Shown here in pieces: positions 10,453-19,610 of a stretch of 64,000 nucleotides of DNA. The first letter of the stretch is position 1. Every line of letters begins with the position of its first letter. Both the position numbers and the translations under genes were made by a program. The stretch comes from an uncultured Fidelibacterota bacterium (lineage in GTDB: Bacteria > Fidelibacterota > Marinisomatia > Marinisomatales > Marinisomataceae), in assembly GCA_902538565.1 (NCBI GenBank), contig CACBFQ010000001.1, positions 200,001 through 264,000 of the forward strand, in the 5' to 3' direction. A model generated the notes under the pieces. The model saw nothing but the letters and a program-made list of their open reading frames with translations, was not told where the DNA came from and ran no database searches.

Positions 10453-10466
10453 TTGATATATATCAA
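10453..10466. promoter_or_regulatory. FNR/CRP-type box, TTGATATATATCAA
   Basis: This perfect 14-bp palindrome matches the FNR consensus TTGAT-N4-ATCAA exactly and lies midway between tetR (-) and rpe (+). Its left arm overlaps the putative -35 of the tetR-fad promoter. It may be a site for an FNR/CRP-family regulator linking catabolism to oxygen or redox state. A chance AT-rich palindrome cannot be excluded, and no FNR-family gene is in the window. Confidence 0.4.
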
Positions 10467-10511
10467 CAATTCCTTTGCTATTAGAAAATTTTTTTATGTA
10501 CCTTTAATGAA

Positions 10512-11195
10512 ATGTCTAATGCAAAAAATCCGATAATTGCTCCATCATTGCTGGGTGCAGATTTTTCAAATCTCCAAAAAGAAATTAAATTTTGTAATGA
10601 TTCCAAAGCAGAGTGGCTTCATTTAGATATTATGGATCAACAGTTTGTTCCAAACCTTTCTTTTGGTCCAGGACTTGTAAAATCATTAAGGCAACATTCT
10701 AAACTATTTTTTGATGTACATTTGATGGTAAGCAATCCTTTTGATATGCTTCTACCGTTCATAGATGCAGGAGCAAATGGAATTTCCTTTCATATTGAAG
10801 CAACCGAATCACGCTTTACATTTCCGCCTAAAATTTTAATTAATACTATTAAAAAAAATGAATTGAAGTGCGGGATTGCTATAAAGCCTAACACACCATT
10901 TTCAATTTTAAAAAAGTATTTAGAATTTATTGATTATGTAGTTGTTATGTCTGTCGAGCCTGGTTTTGGTGGTCAAAGCTTCATCCCTTCAACAATTCAA
11001 AAAATTTCTGAAATCAATGAATATCTTAAAGAGCAAAAAATTAGAGATAAAATTATGATTCAGGTTGATGGAGGGATAAAACTAGAAAATTATAAAGATG
11101 TATTAGCTGCCGGAGGAGATATTCTTGTAGCAGGATCACAAGTTTTTCAATCTGAAGATCCTATTGAAACAATTAAAATAATGCACTCAAAATGA
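10512..11195 (+). CDS. rpe: Ribulose-phosphate 3-epimerase
   Basis: A 227-residue TIM-barrel enzyme that interconverts ribulose 5-phosphate and xylulose 5-phosphate. Family landmarks are all present: IIAPSLLGADFSNL at the N-terminus, WLHLDIMDQQFVPN with the metal-binding Asp, DVHLMVSNP, a catalytic-site VVVMSVEPGFGGQSF, and a C-terminal IQVDGGIKLEN phosphate-binding loop. The usual LHxDIMDGHFVPN has Gln in place of Gly-His (MDQQFVPN), a minor variant. It is the first gene of the rpe-tkt-rpiB operon and overlaps tkt by 4 bases (ATGA). No clear Shine-Dalgarno precedes its ATG. Confidence 0.95.
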   Translation: MSNAKNPIIAPSLLGADFSNLQKEIKFCNDSKAEWLHLDIMDQQFVPNLSFGPGLVKSLRQHSKLFFDVHLMVSNPFDMLLPFIDAGANGISFHIEATESRFTFPPKILINTIKKNELKCGIAIKPNTPFSILKKYLEFIDYVVVMSVEPGFGGQSFIPSTIQKISEINEYLKEQKIRDKIMIQVDGGIKLENYKDVLAAGGDILVAGSQVFQSEDPIETIKIMHSK

Positions 11196-13141
11196 CCAAT
11201 CATCAAATTACAGATTTTAAAGATTTAAATGATAATCAAAAGGATTTAATAACAGTAAATATTATTAAAGGGCTCGTAATAGATGGAGTCAGAAATGCTA
11301 ACTCCGGACACCCAGGTGGTCCTATGTCTTTAGCAGACTTTACCTATATTTTGTATTCTGAATTTCTAACAATTGATCCAAAAAATCCTGATTGGGAAAA
11401 TAGAGATCGAGTGGTATTATCAGTCGGTCATACATGCATGCTCATTTATTCTATATTGTATTTATGTGGCTATTTAAAAATGGATGATCTGAAAAATTTT
11501 AGAAAATTAGGGAGCTTAACTCCAGGTCATCCAGAAATAGAGACTCCAGGCGTTGATGCAAGTACTGGTCCGCTTGGACAAGGAGTAGGAATGGGAATTG
11601 GAATGGCACTAGCAGAAAAAGCTTCATCTAATTCACCATTGAAAAGATTTACATACATATTAGCAGGTGATGGCGACTTACAAGAACCAATAGCTCTTGG
11701 AGCTAGCACTCTTGCAGGTCATTGGAAATTATCAAATCTAGTAATGTTTTATGATAAAAATGATATTCAGATTGCAGGAAATACTTCAAGAGTTGATTCA
11801 ACAGATTATGCCAAACTTTATGATGCCATGGGATGGCATGTTCAAGAAATTGATGGTCATAATCACGATGAAATAAGATTATCTTTAAAGAATGCGCAGT
11901 CGAGTGATAAGCCAAGCATAATAATTGGAAAAACTATTATTGCAAAAGGAAGTTATAGCTTAGAACATAGCCCTAAATCTCATGGTTCTCCATTCAGTGA
12001 AGATGAAATTAAGCTCACAAAAGAGAAACTTGAAATTCCTCAGGATTCATTTTTCTGCAATGAAGATATTATTGGTCATTTTCAAAGAAATTTTGATTCT
12101 TTGAATGACAAAATAGCTTTAATTGATAATGAATTTGAAAAAAATAATCAAAATTTAAGTCAAATGTTCGAATCATTGTCAGTTCCAGATTTTGGAGACA
12201 ATCCAATGGCTACAAGGCAAGCATTTGGACTATCTTTAGATGAATTTGCTGAAAAATTTCAGCATATTATGGGGGGTTCAGCTGATTTAGACGGATCAAA
12301 CTGTACAACTAACTTTGCTAGCTCATATGATGACTTTTCATCATCTAATCCAAAAGGAAGGAATATAGCATTTGGAGTTAGAGAATTTCCTATGGGAGCT
12401 ATTATGAATGGAATTGCTCTTTATGGAAATCACTTTCCATTCGGTGGTACATTTTTGGTTTTTAGTGATTATGTAAGATCAGCAATTAGATTATCTGCAA
12501 TTCAAAAACTTCATGTAATGTATGAATTTACTCATGATTCAATTTTTGTTGGTGAAGATGGTCCTACCCATCAGCCAGTTGAACATACAATGTCTCTAAG
12601 GAATATTCCTAACCTTCTTGTATTTAGACCTGCAGATGCGTTAGAAACTTTTTATTGTTTTAAAACAATTATGAAAAATCAAAAAAATCCTAGTGCAATT
12701 CTGCTTACTAGACAAAAATTACCAAAACTCAATATTAGTTTAGATAAAATTGAAGAAGGTGTAAATAAAGGAGCATATATTTTACATGAAGAAGATAATC
12801 CAGATGCAATTCTATTTGCTACTGGATCTGAAGCCCATTTAGCAGTTGAAATATGCAGCGGAATCAATAAAAAAATTCAAATAATTAATTTGCCATGCTG
12901 GGAACTATTTGAAAAACAAGATAAACAATACGTCTCTTCTATAATGAGTAGCAATTGCAGAAAAAGAATATCTTTAGAAGCAGGTATAACTACTGGATGG
13001 CAAAAATTTACGGGTATTGATGGTCTAAATATTGGTATCAATGAATTTGGTGCATCTGCTCCTGGAAAAGATGTAGCAAAACATTTAGGATTTGTTAAAG
13101 AAAAAATCGCCTCTCTAATTGAGAATTATATAAATGAATAA
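11192..13141 (+). CDS. tkt: Transketolase
   Basis: A full-length 649-residue thiamine-diphosphate enzyme exchanging two-carbon units between pentose, tetrose, hexose and triose phosphates. The N-terminal PP domain has NSGHPGGPMSLAD and the ThDP/Mg motif beginning at GDG (159-161). The Pyr domain follows with REFPMGAIMNGIALYG carrying the catalytic Glu, the FSDYVRSAIRLSAIQ segment, and THDSIFVGEDGPTHQPVEH. The C-terminal domain ends normally. It shares ATGA with rpe upstream and overlaps rpiB by 8 bases downstream, so the three genes form one translationally coupled non-oxidative pentose phosphate operon. Confidence 0.97.
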   Translation: MTNHQITDFKDLNDNQKDLITVNIIKGLVIDGVRNANSGHPGGPMSLADFTYILYSEFLTIDPKNPDWENRDRVVLSVGHTCMLIYSILYLCGYLKMDDLKNFRKLGSLTPGHPEIETPGVDASTGPLGQGVGMGIGMALAEKASSNSPLKRFTYILAGDGDLQEPIALGASTLAGHWKLSNLVMFYDKNDIQIAGNTSRVDSTDYAKLYDAMGWHVQEIDGHNHDEIRLSLKNAQSSDKPSIIIGKTIIAKGSYSLEHSPKSHGSPFSEDEIKLTKEKLEIPQDSFFCNEDIIGHFQRNFDSLNDKIALIDNEFEKNNQNLSQMFESLSVPDFGDNPMATRQAFGLSLDEFAEKFQHIMGGSADLDGSNCTTNFASSYDDFSSSNPKGRNIAFGVREFPMGAIMNGIALYGNHFPFGGTFLVFSDYVRSAIRLSAIQKLHVMYEFTHDSIFVGEDGPTHQPVEHTMSLRNIPNLLVFRPADALETFYCFKTIMKNQKNPSAILLTRQKLPKLNISLDKIEEGVNKGAYILHEEDNPDAILFATGSEAHLAVEICSGINKKIQIINLPCWELFEKQDKQYVSSIMSSNCRKRISLEAGITTGWQKFTGIDGLNIGINEFGASAPGKDVAKHLGFVKEKIASLIENYINE

Positions 13142-13574
13142 AACAATTGTACTTGCTACAGATCATGCTGGATTTGAATTAAAAGAACATGTAAAAAAAA
13201 TTCTCATAAAAAAAGGTTATGATATAAAAGATTTTGGAGCATTAGAATATGATAAACTTGATGATTATCCTGACTTTATTTTGCCTGCTGCAAAATATAT
13301 ATCCGAACATAAATTGATAGGAATAATTTTTGGTGGATCTGGACAAGGAGAAGCCATGGCTGCAAACAGAATTAAAGGAATTAGAGCAGCAGTATTTTAT
13401 AATGGCCCAAATGAAATTGTTGAATTATCTCGCTTACATAATAATGCAAATATTTTATCTATTGGTGCAAGGTTTGTAAGCAATCAAGAAGTTGAAAAAG
13501 TAATTGAGCTTTGGTTATCAACTGATTTTGAAGAAGGTAGACACGAAAAAAGAATCAACAAATTAGACTCTTAA
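13134..13574 (+). CDS. rpiB: Ribose-5-phosphate isomerase B
   Basis: A 146-residue RpiB/LacAB-family sugar-phosphate isomerase interconverting ribose 5-phosphate and ribulose 5-phosphate. The N-terminal LATDHAGFELKEHV and phosphate-binding GGSGQGEAMAANRIKGIRAA are diagnostic. The active-site loop carries Glu73 instead of the Cys used by E. coli RpiB, as in the mycobacterial type, where this Glu is the base. It ends the rpe-tkt-rpiB operon. Its 3' end overlaps the convergent ctaB by 12 bases, leaving no room for a separate terminator. Confidence 0.94.
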   Translation: MNKTIVLATDHAGFELKEHVKKILIKKGYDIKDFGALEYDKLDDYPDFILPAAKYISEHKLIGIIFGGSGQGEAMAANRIKGIRAAVFYNGPNEIVELSRLHNNANILSIGARFVSNQEVEKVIELWLSTDFEEGRHEKRINKLDS

Positions 13575-14414
13575 ATCTGCAACAATAAGAAATAGAAGTA
13601 GTGGAAAATAGTAGATAGAGGTCTTAAAAATTAATCGAGCATTATCTTTATTTTGCTCAAGAATAAATGGCAAACAAAAAAGCATATAAATGTTACTTAA
13701 AATATATGCACCAACAAAATATACTCTTCCTGAAACTCCCAAAAAAAATGGTAATGTGGAAATTGGAATTAAAATTAATGCATGCAAGAAAATATGAAGT
13801 ACAGTCCTTTTAATTCCATTATCAATAACAGGCAACATTTGCAAACCGGCATTTTTATAATCTTCTTTATACATATATGCGATGGAATAAAAATGTGGGT
13901 GTTGCCAGAAAAATAAAATTAAAAATACTGCAATTCCACCCCACTCAAGAGAATTTGTGGCAGCTGTCCAGCCTCCCAGTGGTGGAATAGCCCCAGGTAT
14001 GGCACCAACTGATGTATTTAGCCAAGATTCTCTTTTTAAGGGAGTATATAAGAATAAATATAAAATAATTGTTAGAAAAGATAACATGCATGTCAAAAAA
14101 TTTACTTTAAAGTAAAGAATTAAAAGACCTATTATAATAAAAGAAATGCCTAAAAATTTTGCAAAATTCAATGATATTTTTTTCGTTGGAAGTACTCTGT
14201 TCTTTGTTCTATCCATTAACTTGTCTAATTCAGACTCAATTACATTATTCATCACAGAAGAACCTGTAGAAGAGAGTAATGTTCCAATTACTGTAAATAA
14301 AAGCAACATATTATCAATTTTACCTTGAGCACCAAGATAAAATCCGATTATTGTTGTTGTGAGTACAAGAAAACCAATCCTAACCTTGGTAAGTTCGATA
14401 AGATTCTTGAACAT
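13563..14414 (-). CDS. ctaB: Protoheme IX farnesyltransferase (heme O synthase)
   Basis: A 283-residue UbiA-superfamily membrane prenyltransferase that adds a farnesyl chain to heme B, giving heme O for the aa3-type oxidase encoded upstream. About eight to nine transmembrane helices are predicted by eye. The prenyl-diphosphate-binding motif is seen as NNVIESELDKLMDRTKNRVLPT (about residues 55-76), and the second conserved loop includes the YTPLKRESWLNTSVGAIPGAIPP region. It is the last gene of the actABCDEF-cox-cta operon, one base after the sco gene. The 3' end overlaps rpiB. Confidence 0.95.
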   Translation of the reverse strand: MFKNLIELTKVRIGFLVLTTTIIGFYLGAQGKIDNMLLLFTVIGTLLSSTGSSVMNNVIESELDKLMDRTKNRVLPTKKISLNFAKFLGISFIIIGLLILYFKVNFLTCMLSFLTIILYLFLYTPLKRESWLNTSVGAIPGAIPPLGGWTAATNSLEWGGIAVFLILFFWQHPHFYSIAYMYKEDYKNAGLQMLPVIDNGIKRTVLHIFLHALILIPISTLPFFLGVSGRVYFVGAYILSNIYMLFCLPFILEQNKDNARLIFKTSIYYFPLLLFLIVADLRV

Positions 14415-14415
14415 A

Positions 14416-15009
14416 CTATCCTTGATTTAGCAAGGTTACAATATCGCTTTGTAATTCGAAAATATTAGATTCAACAGTACCTTCGTAATATTTTCTAATA
14501 TTTAATTCTTTATCAACTAATACCAATCGCGTAGAGTGACCTGCAGGTAATAGTGCTGCTGAAAGAAAAAATCCTTTTTCTGATAACTCGATTACATCAA
14601 GTATATCCCCTCTCAAGAAAAACCAATTATTTTTATTACTGTAGTTTGAAGAATATTCATTCAATATGTCTAATGTATCATAATCTGGATCTGTTGTAAT
14701 AGACAAAAATTGGATATCGCCAGAAGAAGCAAATCTTTCTTGAAGAGTAGACATGTTTTCAGACATTATTGGACATGCACCTTCGCATTGAGTGAAAATA
14801 AAACTTATGATAGATATCTTATCATTTAACTGTTTTTCAGTTACAACTGTTCCATCAAAATTTGTCAATGAAAATGACGGAACTTTTCCGATGATTCCAA
14901 TATTATCGATTCTGGATTTAGTTGCTTTATCAATGATATAGAATCCAAAAGATCCTAGCATAAAAATAAATAAAAATGCTAAAATAAGTTTTTTATTAAG
15001 ACTGCTCAT
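14416..15009 (-). CDS. SCO1/SenC copper chaperone for cytochrome oxidase (copy 2 of operon)
   Basis: A 197-residue thioredoxin-fold SCO protein with one N-terminal membrane anchor (residues 8-27). The copper-binding Cys75-x3-Cys79 (CEGAC) and distal His158 (PAGHSTRLVL) are all present, so it should bind copper and help load the CuA centre or keep its cysteines reduced. It lies between ctaA, which it overlaps by 14 bases, and ctaB, in the assembly-factor tail of the oxidase operon. It is clearly diverged from the other two SCO proteins in this window (19600-20424 and 39588-40220). Confidence 0.93.
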   Translation of the reverse strand: MSSLNKKLILAFLFIFMLGSFGFYIIDKATKSRIDNIGIIGKVPSFSLTNFDGTVVTEKQLNDKISIISFIFTQCEGACPIMSENMSTLQERFASSGDIQFLSITTDPDYDTLDILNEYSSNYSNKNNWFFLRGDILDVIELSEKGFFLSAALLPAGHSTRLVLVDKELNIRKYYEGTVESNIFELQSDIVTLLNQG

Positions 15010-15919
15010 ATTGCAGAGTATTATACAATATAATTATTATTCCTACAAGCCAAGATGAGCCCCATGTATGAAAAAGTCTTGTTAACTGTGGAAGCTCAAA
15101 AAAAATCATTAATTCTCCTAGAAAAATTTGAAACAATATCATTCCAAAAATAAAATATATAAGCTGTTTCGATAGACCTAAGAAATCATCTCTAAATAAA
15201 TAACATAAATATATACTTAAAAATAAAAGTGAAAATCCCAGTACTGAATGTAAATACTTATAAGAATTTAAAGCATCCAAAAGCTGTCCCTTTGAATACA
15301 GAGGGTTATCGATGGCAATTAATTCGATATTAGTCCTTATTCCTGTTCCAAGAAGAATTTCTATAACAATAAGTCCCCAAAGTGCAATCAAGGATATGGA
15401 TATTTTTTTTGACAATAAAATATTTGAGAACTTGTTGAAATTAATAAGCTTATAAGACTCAATAGTTCCATAGCTTAATACAGAAACTAAAAATAGCGCT
15501 AATATCATATGTAAACTAACTATAAAGGGATTTAATACTGATGAGACTACAATTGCTCCTAACCCTCCATTAGCTCCAACCAGAAATAATGACCATAAAG
15601 CAGAATATAAAATTTTAGAATTATTTCTAAAGTATAACACTGCAATAACTGTCATAATAATAATTGAAAAGCCAACAATTACGCCCAACATTCGATTACC
15701 ATATTCAATCCATGCAAGTACAATATTAAAAGCGGTAGGGTCGATATGTGCAGGAATTTGCTCTATACTAGTTGGAGGAACCCATCTTCCAAAACACTTA
15801 GGCCAATCTGGACAGCCTAGGCCAGAACCAGATACACGAACAAGTCCTCCAACAAAAATTAAAAGGTAGGATAGAATGGTTGAAATAAGTGCAGATCTAA
15901 AAAAAATCTTATTTGCCAT
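14996..15919 (-). CDS. ctaA: Heme A synthase (COX15/CtaA)
   Basis: A 307-residue polytopic membrane protein that converts heme O to heme A. It has about eight transmembrane helices in two four-helix halves. The first half shows the GGLVRVSGSGLGCPDWPKCFGRWVPP loop with the conserved cysteine pair, and EYGNRMLGVIVG with a heme-ligand-like Glu/Arg helix. Histidines for heme binding recur (SLHMILALFLVS; YKYLHSVLGFS; LTRLFHTWGSSW). It begins right after the coxD stop (adjacent codons) and precedes sco and ctaB, so the full heme A pathway is co-operonic with the oxidase. Confidence 0.94.
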   Translation of the reverse strand: MANKIFFRSALISTILSYLLIFVGGLVRVSGSGLGCPDWPKCFGRWVPPTSIEQIPAHIDPTAFNIVLAWIEYGNRMLGVIVGFSIIIMTVIAVLYFRNNSKILYSALWSLFLVGANGGLGAIVVSSVLNPFIVSLHMILALFLVSVLSYGTIESYKLINFNKFSNILLSKKISISLIALWGLIVIEILLGTGIRTNIELIAIDNPLYSKGQLLDALNSYKYLHSVLGFSLLFLSIYLCYLFRDDFLGLSKQLIYFIFGMILFQIFLGELMIFFELPQLTRLFHTWGSSWLVGIIIILYNTLQYEQS

Positions 15920-16327
15920 TTAGTGATGATCCTTATCCTCGTGATGTTCATCGACTGGGTGGCCGTGTGTATCTGTCAGAGGTAAAGTATCATAAAATGC
16001 TGCTCTTTTATTTATTGGGTCTTTTGTTTCTGGATTTAAGCCAAGGTCACCTCTGAATCCAGTATCTAACATGGTGATAGTAACAAAGATTCCAAAAAAC
16101 ATTAAAGACATTAAAAACATGGTAAGATTTTTTTTATCATCCCACAATAAGTGCATAAAAAAGAAAGCTACTAAACTTGCTTTTACGGTTGCAACAAACA
16201 TAGCAAGAACTATATTAAATGACCCTAAATCAATATAAGAAACCCAAACAGTTACTCCAGATAAAAATAGTAATGAAGCAGCTATAATTAAGTAGGTTTT
16301 TAGTGGTGTTATATGATGTTCTGACAT
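15920..16327 (-). CDS. coxD: Cytochrome c oxidase subunit IV (prokaryotic, CoxD/CtaF type)
   Basis: A 135-residue small oxidase subunit with three predicted transmembrane helices (about 8-29, 38-60, 68-90), matching the prokaryotic subunit IV family that stabilises caa3/aa3 oxidases. The VKASLVAFFFMHLLWDDKKNL segment in helix 2-3 is characteristic. The tail is a His/Asp-rich periplasmic or cytoplasmic stretch (DTHGHPVDEHHEDKDHH), which might bind metal, but this is not established. It follows coxC after a 6-base gap and abuts ctaA. Confidence 0.88.
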   Translation of the reverse strand: MSEHHITPLKTYLIIAASLLFLSGVTVWVSYIDLGSFNIVLAMFVATVKASLVAFFFMHLLWDDKKNLTMFLMSLMFFGIFVTITMLDTGFRGDLGLNPETKDPINKRAAFYDTLPLTDTHGHPVDEHHEDKDHH

Positions 16328-16333
16328 GTCGTA

Positions 16334-16993
16334 TTATCCAATCAAATAAAAAAGTGGGAATAAGTAAATCCAAATTAAATCGACTAAATGCCAAAATATT
16401 CCTATCATTTCCATTGGCGTATAGTATTCTGAGGTCAAATTTCCTTTCTGAGTACTGTAGATTAACCATGCAATCAAACCCATTCCAATTGCAACGTGCA
16501 AACCATGCAAACCAGTCATAATGAAATAAATGCTGAAGAAAATGTGAGGGTTGTTCAAATGCGCCGCATCAGGACCCATATAAGAATAAAATTCTCCAGG
16601 CAACTGTCCTACTTCAAACTTATGAGTATATTCTAAGTATTTAATGCCCAAAAAAACCAGTGCAAAAATAAAAGTTGCCACTAACATTACTACCGAAAGC
16701 TTTTTATTATTTTTTTGAATAGCCCATATTGCTAAAGCCATAGTAAGAGAACTTGTGATTAACACAATTGTATTCATAAGTCCCTTATTAACATCTAATA
16801 ATTTATGTGCATCAACGAACATATCTGGGTACCAAGATCTATAAACTATATATGCAACAAAAAGTCCTGCGAATGTCAAAACTTCTGTTAAAATAAATGC
16901 CCACATGGCAAATTTAGATGTCTCATACTGCTGATTTACATCATGAAAATAATGCTTTAAATGGGTTGGTGAATCTGGATTATGATGTCCCAT
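16334..16993 (-). CDS. coxC: Cytochrome c oxidase subunit III
   Basis: A 219-residue subunit III with five to seven transmembrane helices; the WAFILTEVLTFAGLFVAYIVY and FFSIYFIMTGLHGLHVAIGM helices and the C-terminal WHLVDLIWIYLFPLFYL end are diagnostic for the heme-copper oxidase subunit III family. It supports proton delivery and stability of the CoxA catalytic core. The N-terminal HHNPDSPTHLKHYFHDV is typical of the caa3 branch. Its start overlaps the coxA stop by a single base, so the two are translationally coupled. Confidence 0.96.
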   Translation of the reverse strand: MGHHNPDSPTHLKHYFHDVNQQYETSKFAMWAFILTEVLTFAGLFVAYIVYRSWYPDMFVDAHKLLDVNKGLMNTIVLITSSLTMALAIWAIQKNNKKLSVVMLVATFIFALVFLGIKYLEYTHKFEVGQLPGEFYSYMGPDAAHLNNPHIFFSIYFIMTGLHGLHVAIGMGLIAWLIYSTQKGNLTSEYYTPMEMIGIFWHLVDLIWIYLFPLFYLIG

Positions 16994-18615
16994 TATTTCT
17001 TATATGTTTTCTCAACAATTACCTGATCATAATCATATGGACCATGCTGCAATACCGGCTCTTCTTCAAAATTATGAGGATGAGGTGGTGATGAAGTATG
17101 TGTCCATTCTAGTGTCATACCTCCCCATGGATTTGAACCTGGATCAACTTTATTCTTTTTAATAAATGACCAAAATAAATTCATTACAGCTATAAAAATT
17201 GAAATACCAAGTATGCCTGACCAAAATGTTGAATAACTATGCAATTCAACAAACTGTTCATCATAAGTTGCATATCTTCTAGGCATTCCTCTTAAACCAA
17301 GTAAAAATTGTGGAAAAAATGTTCCATTAAATCCTATAAACACACCTAAAGCAGCAATATTTGCTATAGTTTGATTGTACATTACTCCAAAAGATTTTGG
17401 CCACCAATGATGTAGTCCTCCTAGGAAAGCAACAATGGTTCCACCCTGCATTACATAATGGAAGTGAGCAACAACAAAATAAGTGTCATGTAAATGAATA
17501 TCTAATGCAACTGCTCCTAAAAATATTCCAGTTAATCCACCGATTGTAAACAAGAATAAGAATGCTAATGCATAAAACATTGGAGGAGTAAAGGAAACCT
17601 GTCCTTTATACATTGTCAAAATCCAACTAAAGATTTTTACCCCAGTTGGTATTCCGACAAAATATGTAATGAAAGAAAAAACAATCTGTGAAAAGACGGA
17701 TTGTCCTGAAGTGAACATATGGTGACCCCAAACTAAAAATCCAATAAATGCAATTGATAGAGTTGAATAAGCAATGAATTTATATCCCCAAATTTTCTTT
17801 CTTGAATGCACTGGAATGATTTCACTTATAATACCAAAAGCAGGAAGAATCATAATGTAAACTGCTGGATGAGAATAAAACCAAAAGAAATGTTGGTATA
17901 AAACTGGATCACCACCTAAAGCAGGATCAAAAATACCTATACCTAAAAATCTTTCAAGCATTAACAAAACCATGGTAATTGCCAGAACAGGTGTGGCAGT
18001 AATTTGTACTAAGGATGTTCCATATAAAGCCCAAACAAACAGAGGCAACTTATACCAAGTAAGGCCAGGTATTCTCATTTTATGAACAGTGGCAATAAAA
18101 TTTAAACCAGTCAAAATAGATGAGAATCCTATAATAAAGATTCCCAAAGTCATTGGAACTACATTTGATGTACTTTGCGTGGAATATGGTGTGTAAAAAG
18201 TCCAACCAGTATCAACACCGCCATTAATGATTGTATACATTGCAAACAATGCCCCAAAAGAATAAATATAAAAACTGGCTAAATTTAATCTAGGAAAAGC
18301 AACGTCTTTTGCCCCAACCATAAGTGGAAGTAAAATATTTCCTAATGCTCCAGGAATTGCAGGAATAATAAATAGAAATATCATTATTGCTCCATGCAAA
18401 GTATAAGCATTGTTATAAACTTCATTTGAAATTATATCGTTTCCAGGAGCTGCAAGCTCAAATCTCATTACCAGAGCAAGCAATCCTCCTAAAAAGAAGA
18501 ATAAAATTCCACTAAATAAGTACATTAAACCAATTCGCTTATGATCCAATGTAAGCAACCAGGACATTATTCCTTTTGGATGGTTTAAATAATTCTGCTT
18601 TGTATTTTCACTCAT
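16993..18615 (-). CDS. coxA: Cytochrome c oxidase subunit I, caa3 type (A2-type proton channel)
   Basis: A 540-residue heme-copper oxidase core with 12 helices. Low-spin heme ligands are His74 and His386; high-spin heme ligand is His384; CuB ligands are His249, His298 and His299, with Tyr253 placed for the His-Tyr crosslink. The channel segment reads FYSHPAVY at 246-253: the A1-type Glu (HPEVY) is replaced by the Tyr-Ser motif, which marks A2-type oxidases such as Rhodothermus and Thermus caa3. The K-channel region is present. The C-terminus ends in a His/Pro/Glu-rich tail. Its Shine-Dalgarno is AGAGGAA. Confidence 0.98.
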   Translation of the reverse strand: MSENTKQNYLNHPKGIMSWLLTLDHKRIGLMYLFSGILFFFLGGLLALVMRFELAAPGNDIISNEVYNNAYTLHGAIMIFLFIIPAIPGALGNILLPLMVGAKDVAFPRLNLASFYIYSFGALFAMYTIINGGVDTGWTFYTPYSTQSTSNVVPMTLGIFIIGFSSILTGLNFIATVHKMRIPGLTWYKLPLFVWALYGTSLVQITATPVLAITMVLLMLERFLGIGIFDPALGGDPVLYQHFFWFYSHPAVYIMILPAFGIISEIIPVHSRKKIWGYKFIAYSTLSIAFIGFLVWGHHMFTSGQSVFSQIVFSFITYFVGIPTGVKIFSWILTMYKGQVSFTPPMFYALAFLFLFTIGGLTGIFLGAVALDIHLHDTYFVVAHFHYVMQGGTIVAFLGGLHHWWPKSFGVMYNQTIANIAALGVFIGFNGTFFPQFLLGLRGMPRRYATYDEQFVELHSYSTFWSGILGISIFIAVMNLFWSFIKKNKVDPGSNPWGGMTLEWTHTSSPPHPHNFEEEPVLQHGPYDYDQVIVEKTYKK

Positions 18616-18635
18616 AAATTCCTCTTAATTTACAA

Positions 18636-19610
18636 TTAAATTTGAGAATCCTCATTCAATGTTTTCAAAAAGGCAATCAATGCATCAAGCTCTCTATCAC
18701 TTAGTAATCCTTGATAGGTTGGCATAACTCCTTGATAGCCAGCTACAATTTGTGTCATTGGTTCTAGTATAGAACTTCTGATATAATTGTCATCTATAAC
18801 TGTGGAAGTTCCATCATCAAAAACTCTTTCTTGTCCCCACATTTGACTGGTTTGCAGGTAAGAGGGTCCAACTAAAGCAGAGCCATCAAGAGTGTGACAA
18901 GTATTACATGCTTTCTTTGTATAAAGCTTTGCACCTAACTCGTCTAATGGAAGATCGTCATCTTCAGAACCAAGTTCACTTGCCCATTCTTCATATTGTG
19001 CTGGCTGCATAACTATAACTTTTGCTCCCATTTGAGAGTGACCAGTTCCACAATATTCAGTACAAAATATATCGTAAACACCTTCCTTAGTAGCATCAAA
19101 CCACATCACATTATATCTATTTGGCAAACAATCCATTTTACTTCTCATTACAGGAATGAAGAAACTGTGTAAAACATCTTTGGATGATAAAACTAATTTA
19201 ACTGGCTTATTTGATGGAACAACTAACTCATTAAGGGTTGTACCTCCATCTGGATAATCAAAAGTCCAAAACCAACTTTGTCCAGTAACTTTAATCTCAA
19301 TAGCATCATCTGGAACAATCACCATTTTTAGATAAGAACGTATACCCCAAACAAAGGTAATGGATACTAAAATTAAAGGTATAATAAAAAACATAGACTC
19401 AAGTAGAGTACTATGATCTTTGCTGCTCGTCAACTTCAGTTCTTCACCTTTACGATGACGGTATTTAATTGATAAATAAACCATACCAAAAACAACTATC
19501 ACGAAGAGTGCTACTGATGAATAAAAAATGAAAAAATATAGGTTATCAATATCACTCGCAAAAGTTGATACTTGCTTGGGAAAGAAAAACTCTGTCAATC
19601 TATCTAACAT
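18636..19610 (-). CDS. coxB: Cytochrome c oxidase subunit II with fused cytochrome c domain
   Basis: A 324-residue caa3-type subunit II. Two N-terminal transmembrane hairpin helices (about 24-48 and 70-92) precede a periplasmic cupredoxin domain whose CuA ligands are all present: His148, Cys183, Glu185, Cys187, His191 and Met194. A C-terminal class I cytochrome c domain carries heme C at Cys235-x2-Cys238-His239, and a VMPTYQG segment with the probable axial Met. Electrons thus enter from ActE-type cytochrome or directly from ACIII and pass to CoxA. It lies between sco and coxA. Confidence 0.97.
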   Translation of the reverse strand: MLDRLTEFFFPKQVSTFASDIDNLYFFIFYSSVALFVIVVFGMVYLSIKYRHRKGEELKLTSSKDHSTLLESMFFIIPLILVSITFVWGIRSYLKMVIVPDDAIEIKVTGQSWFWTFDYPDGGTTLNELVVPSNKPVKLVLSSKDVLHSFFIPVMRSKMDCLPNRYNVMWFDATKEGVYDIFCTEYCGTGHSQMGAKVIVMQPAQYEEWASELGSEDDDLPLDELGAKLYTKKACNTCHTLDGSALVGPSYLQTSQMWGQERVFDDGTSTVIDDNYIRSSILEPMTQIVAGYQGVMPTYQGLLSDRELDALIAFLKTLNEDSQI

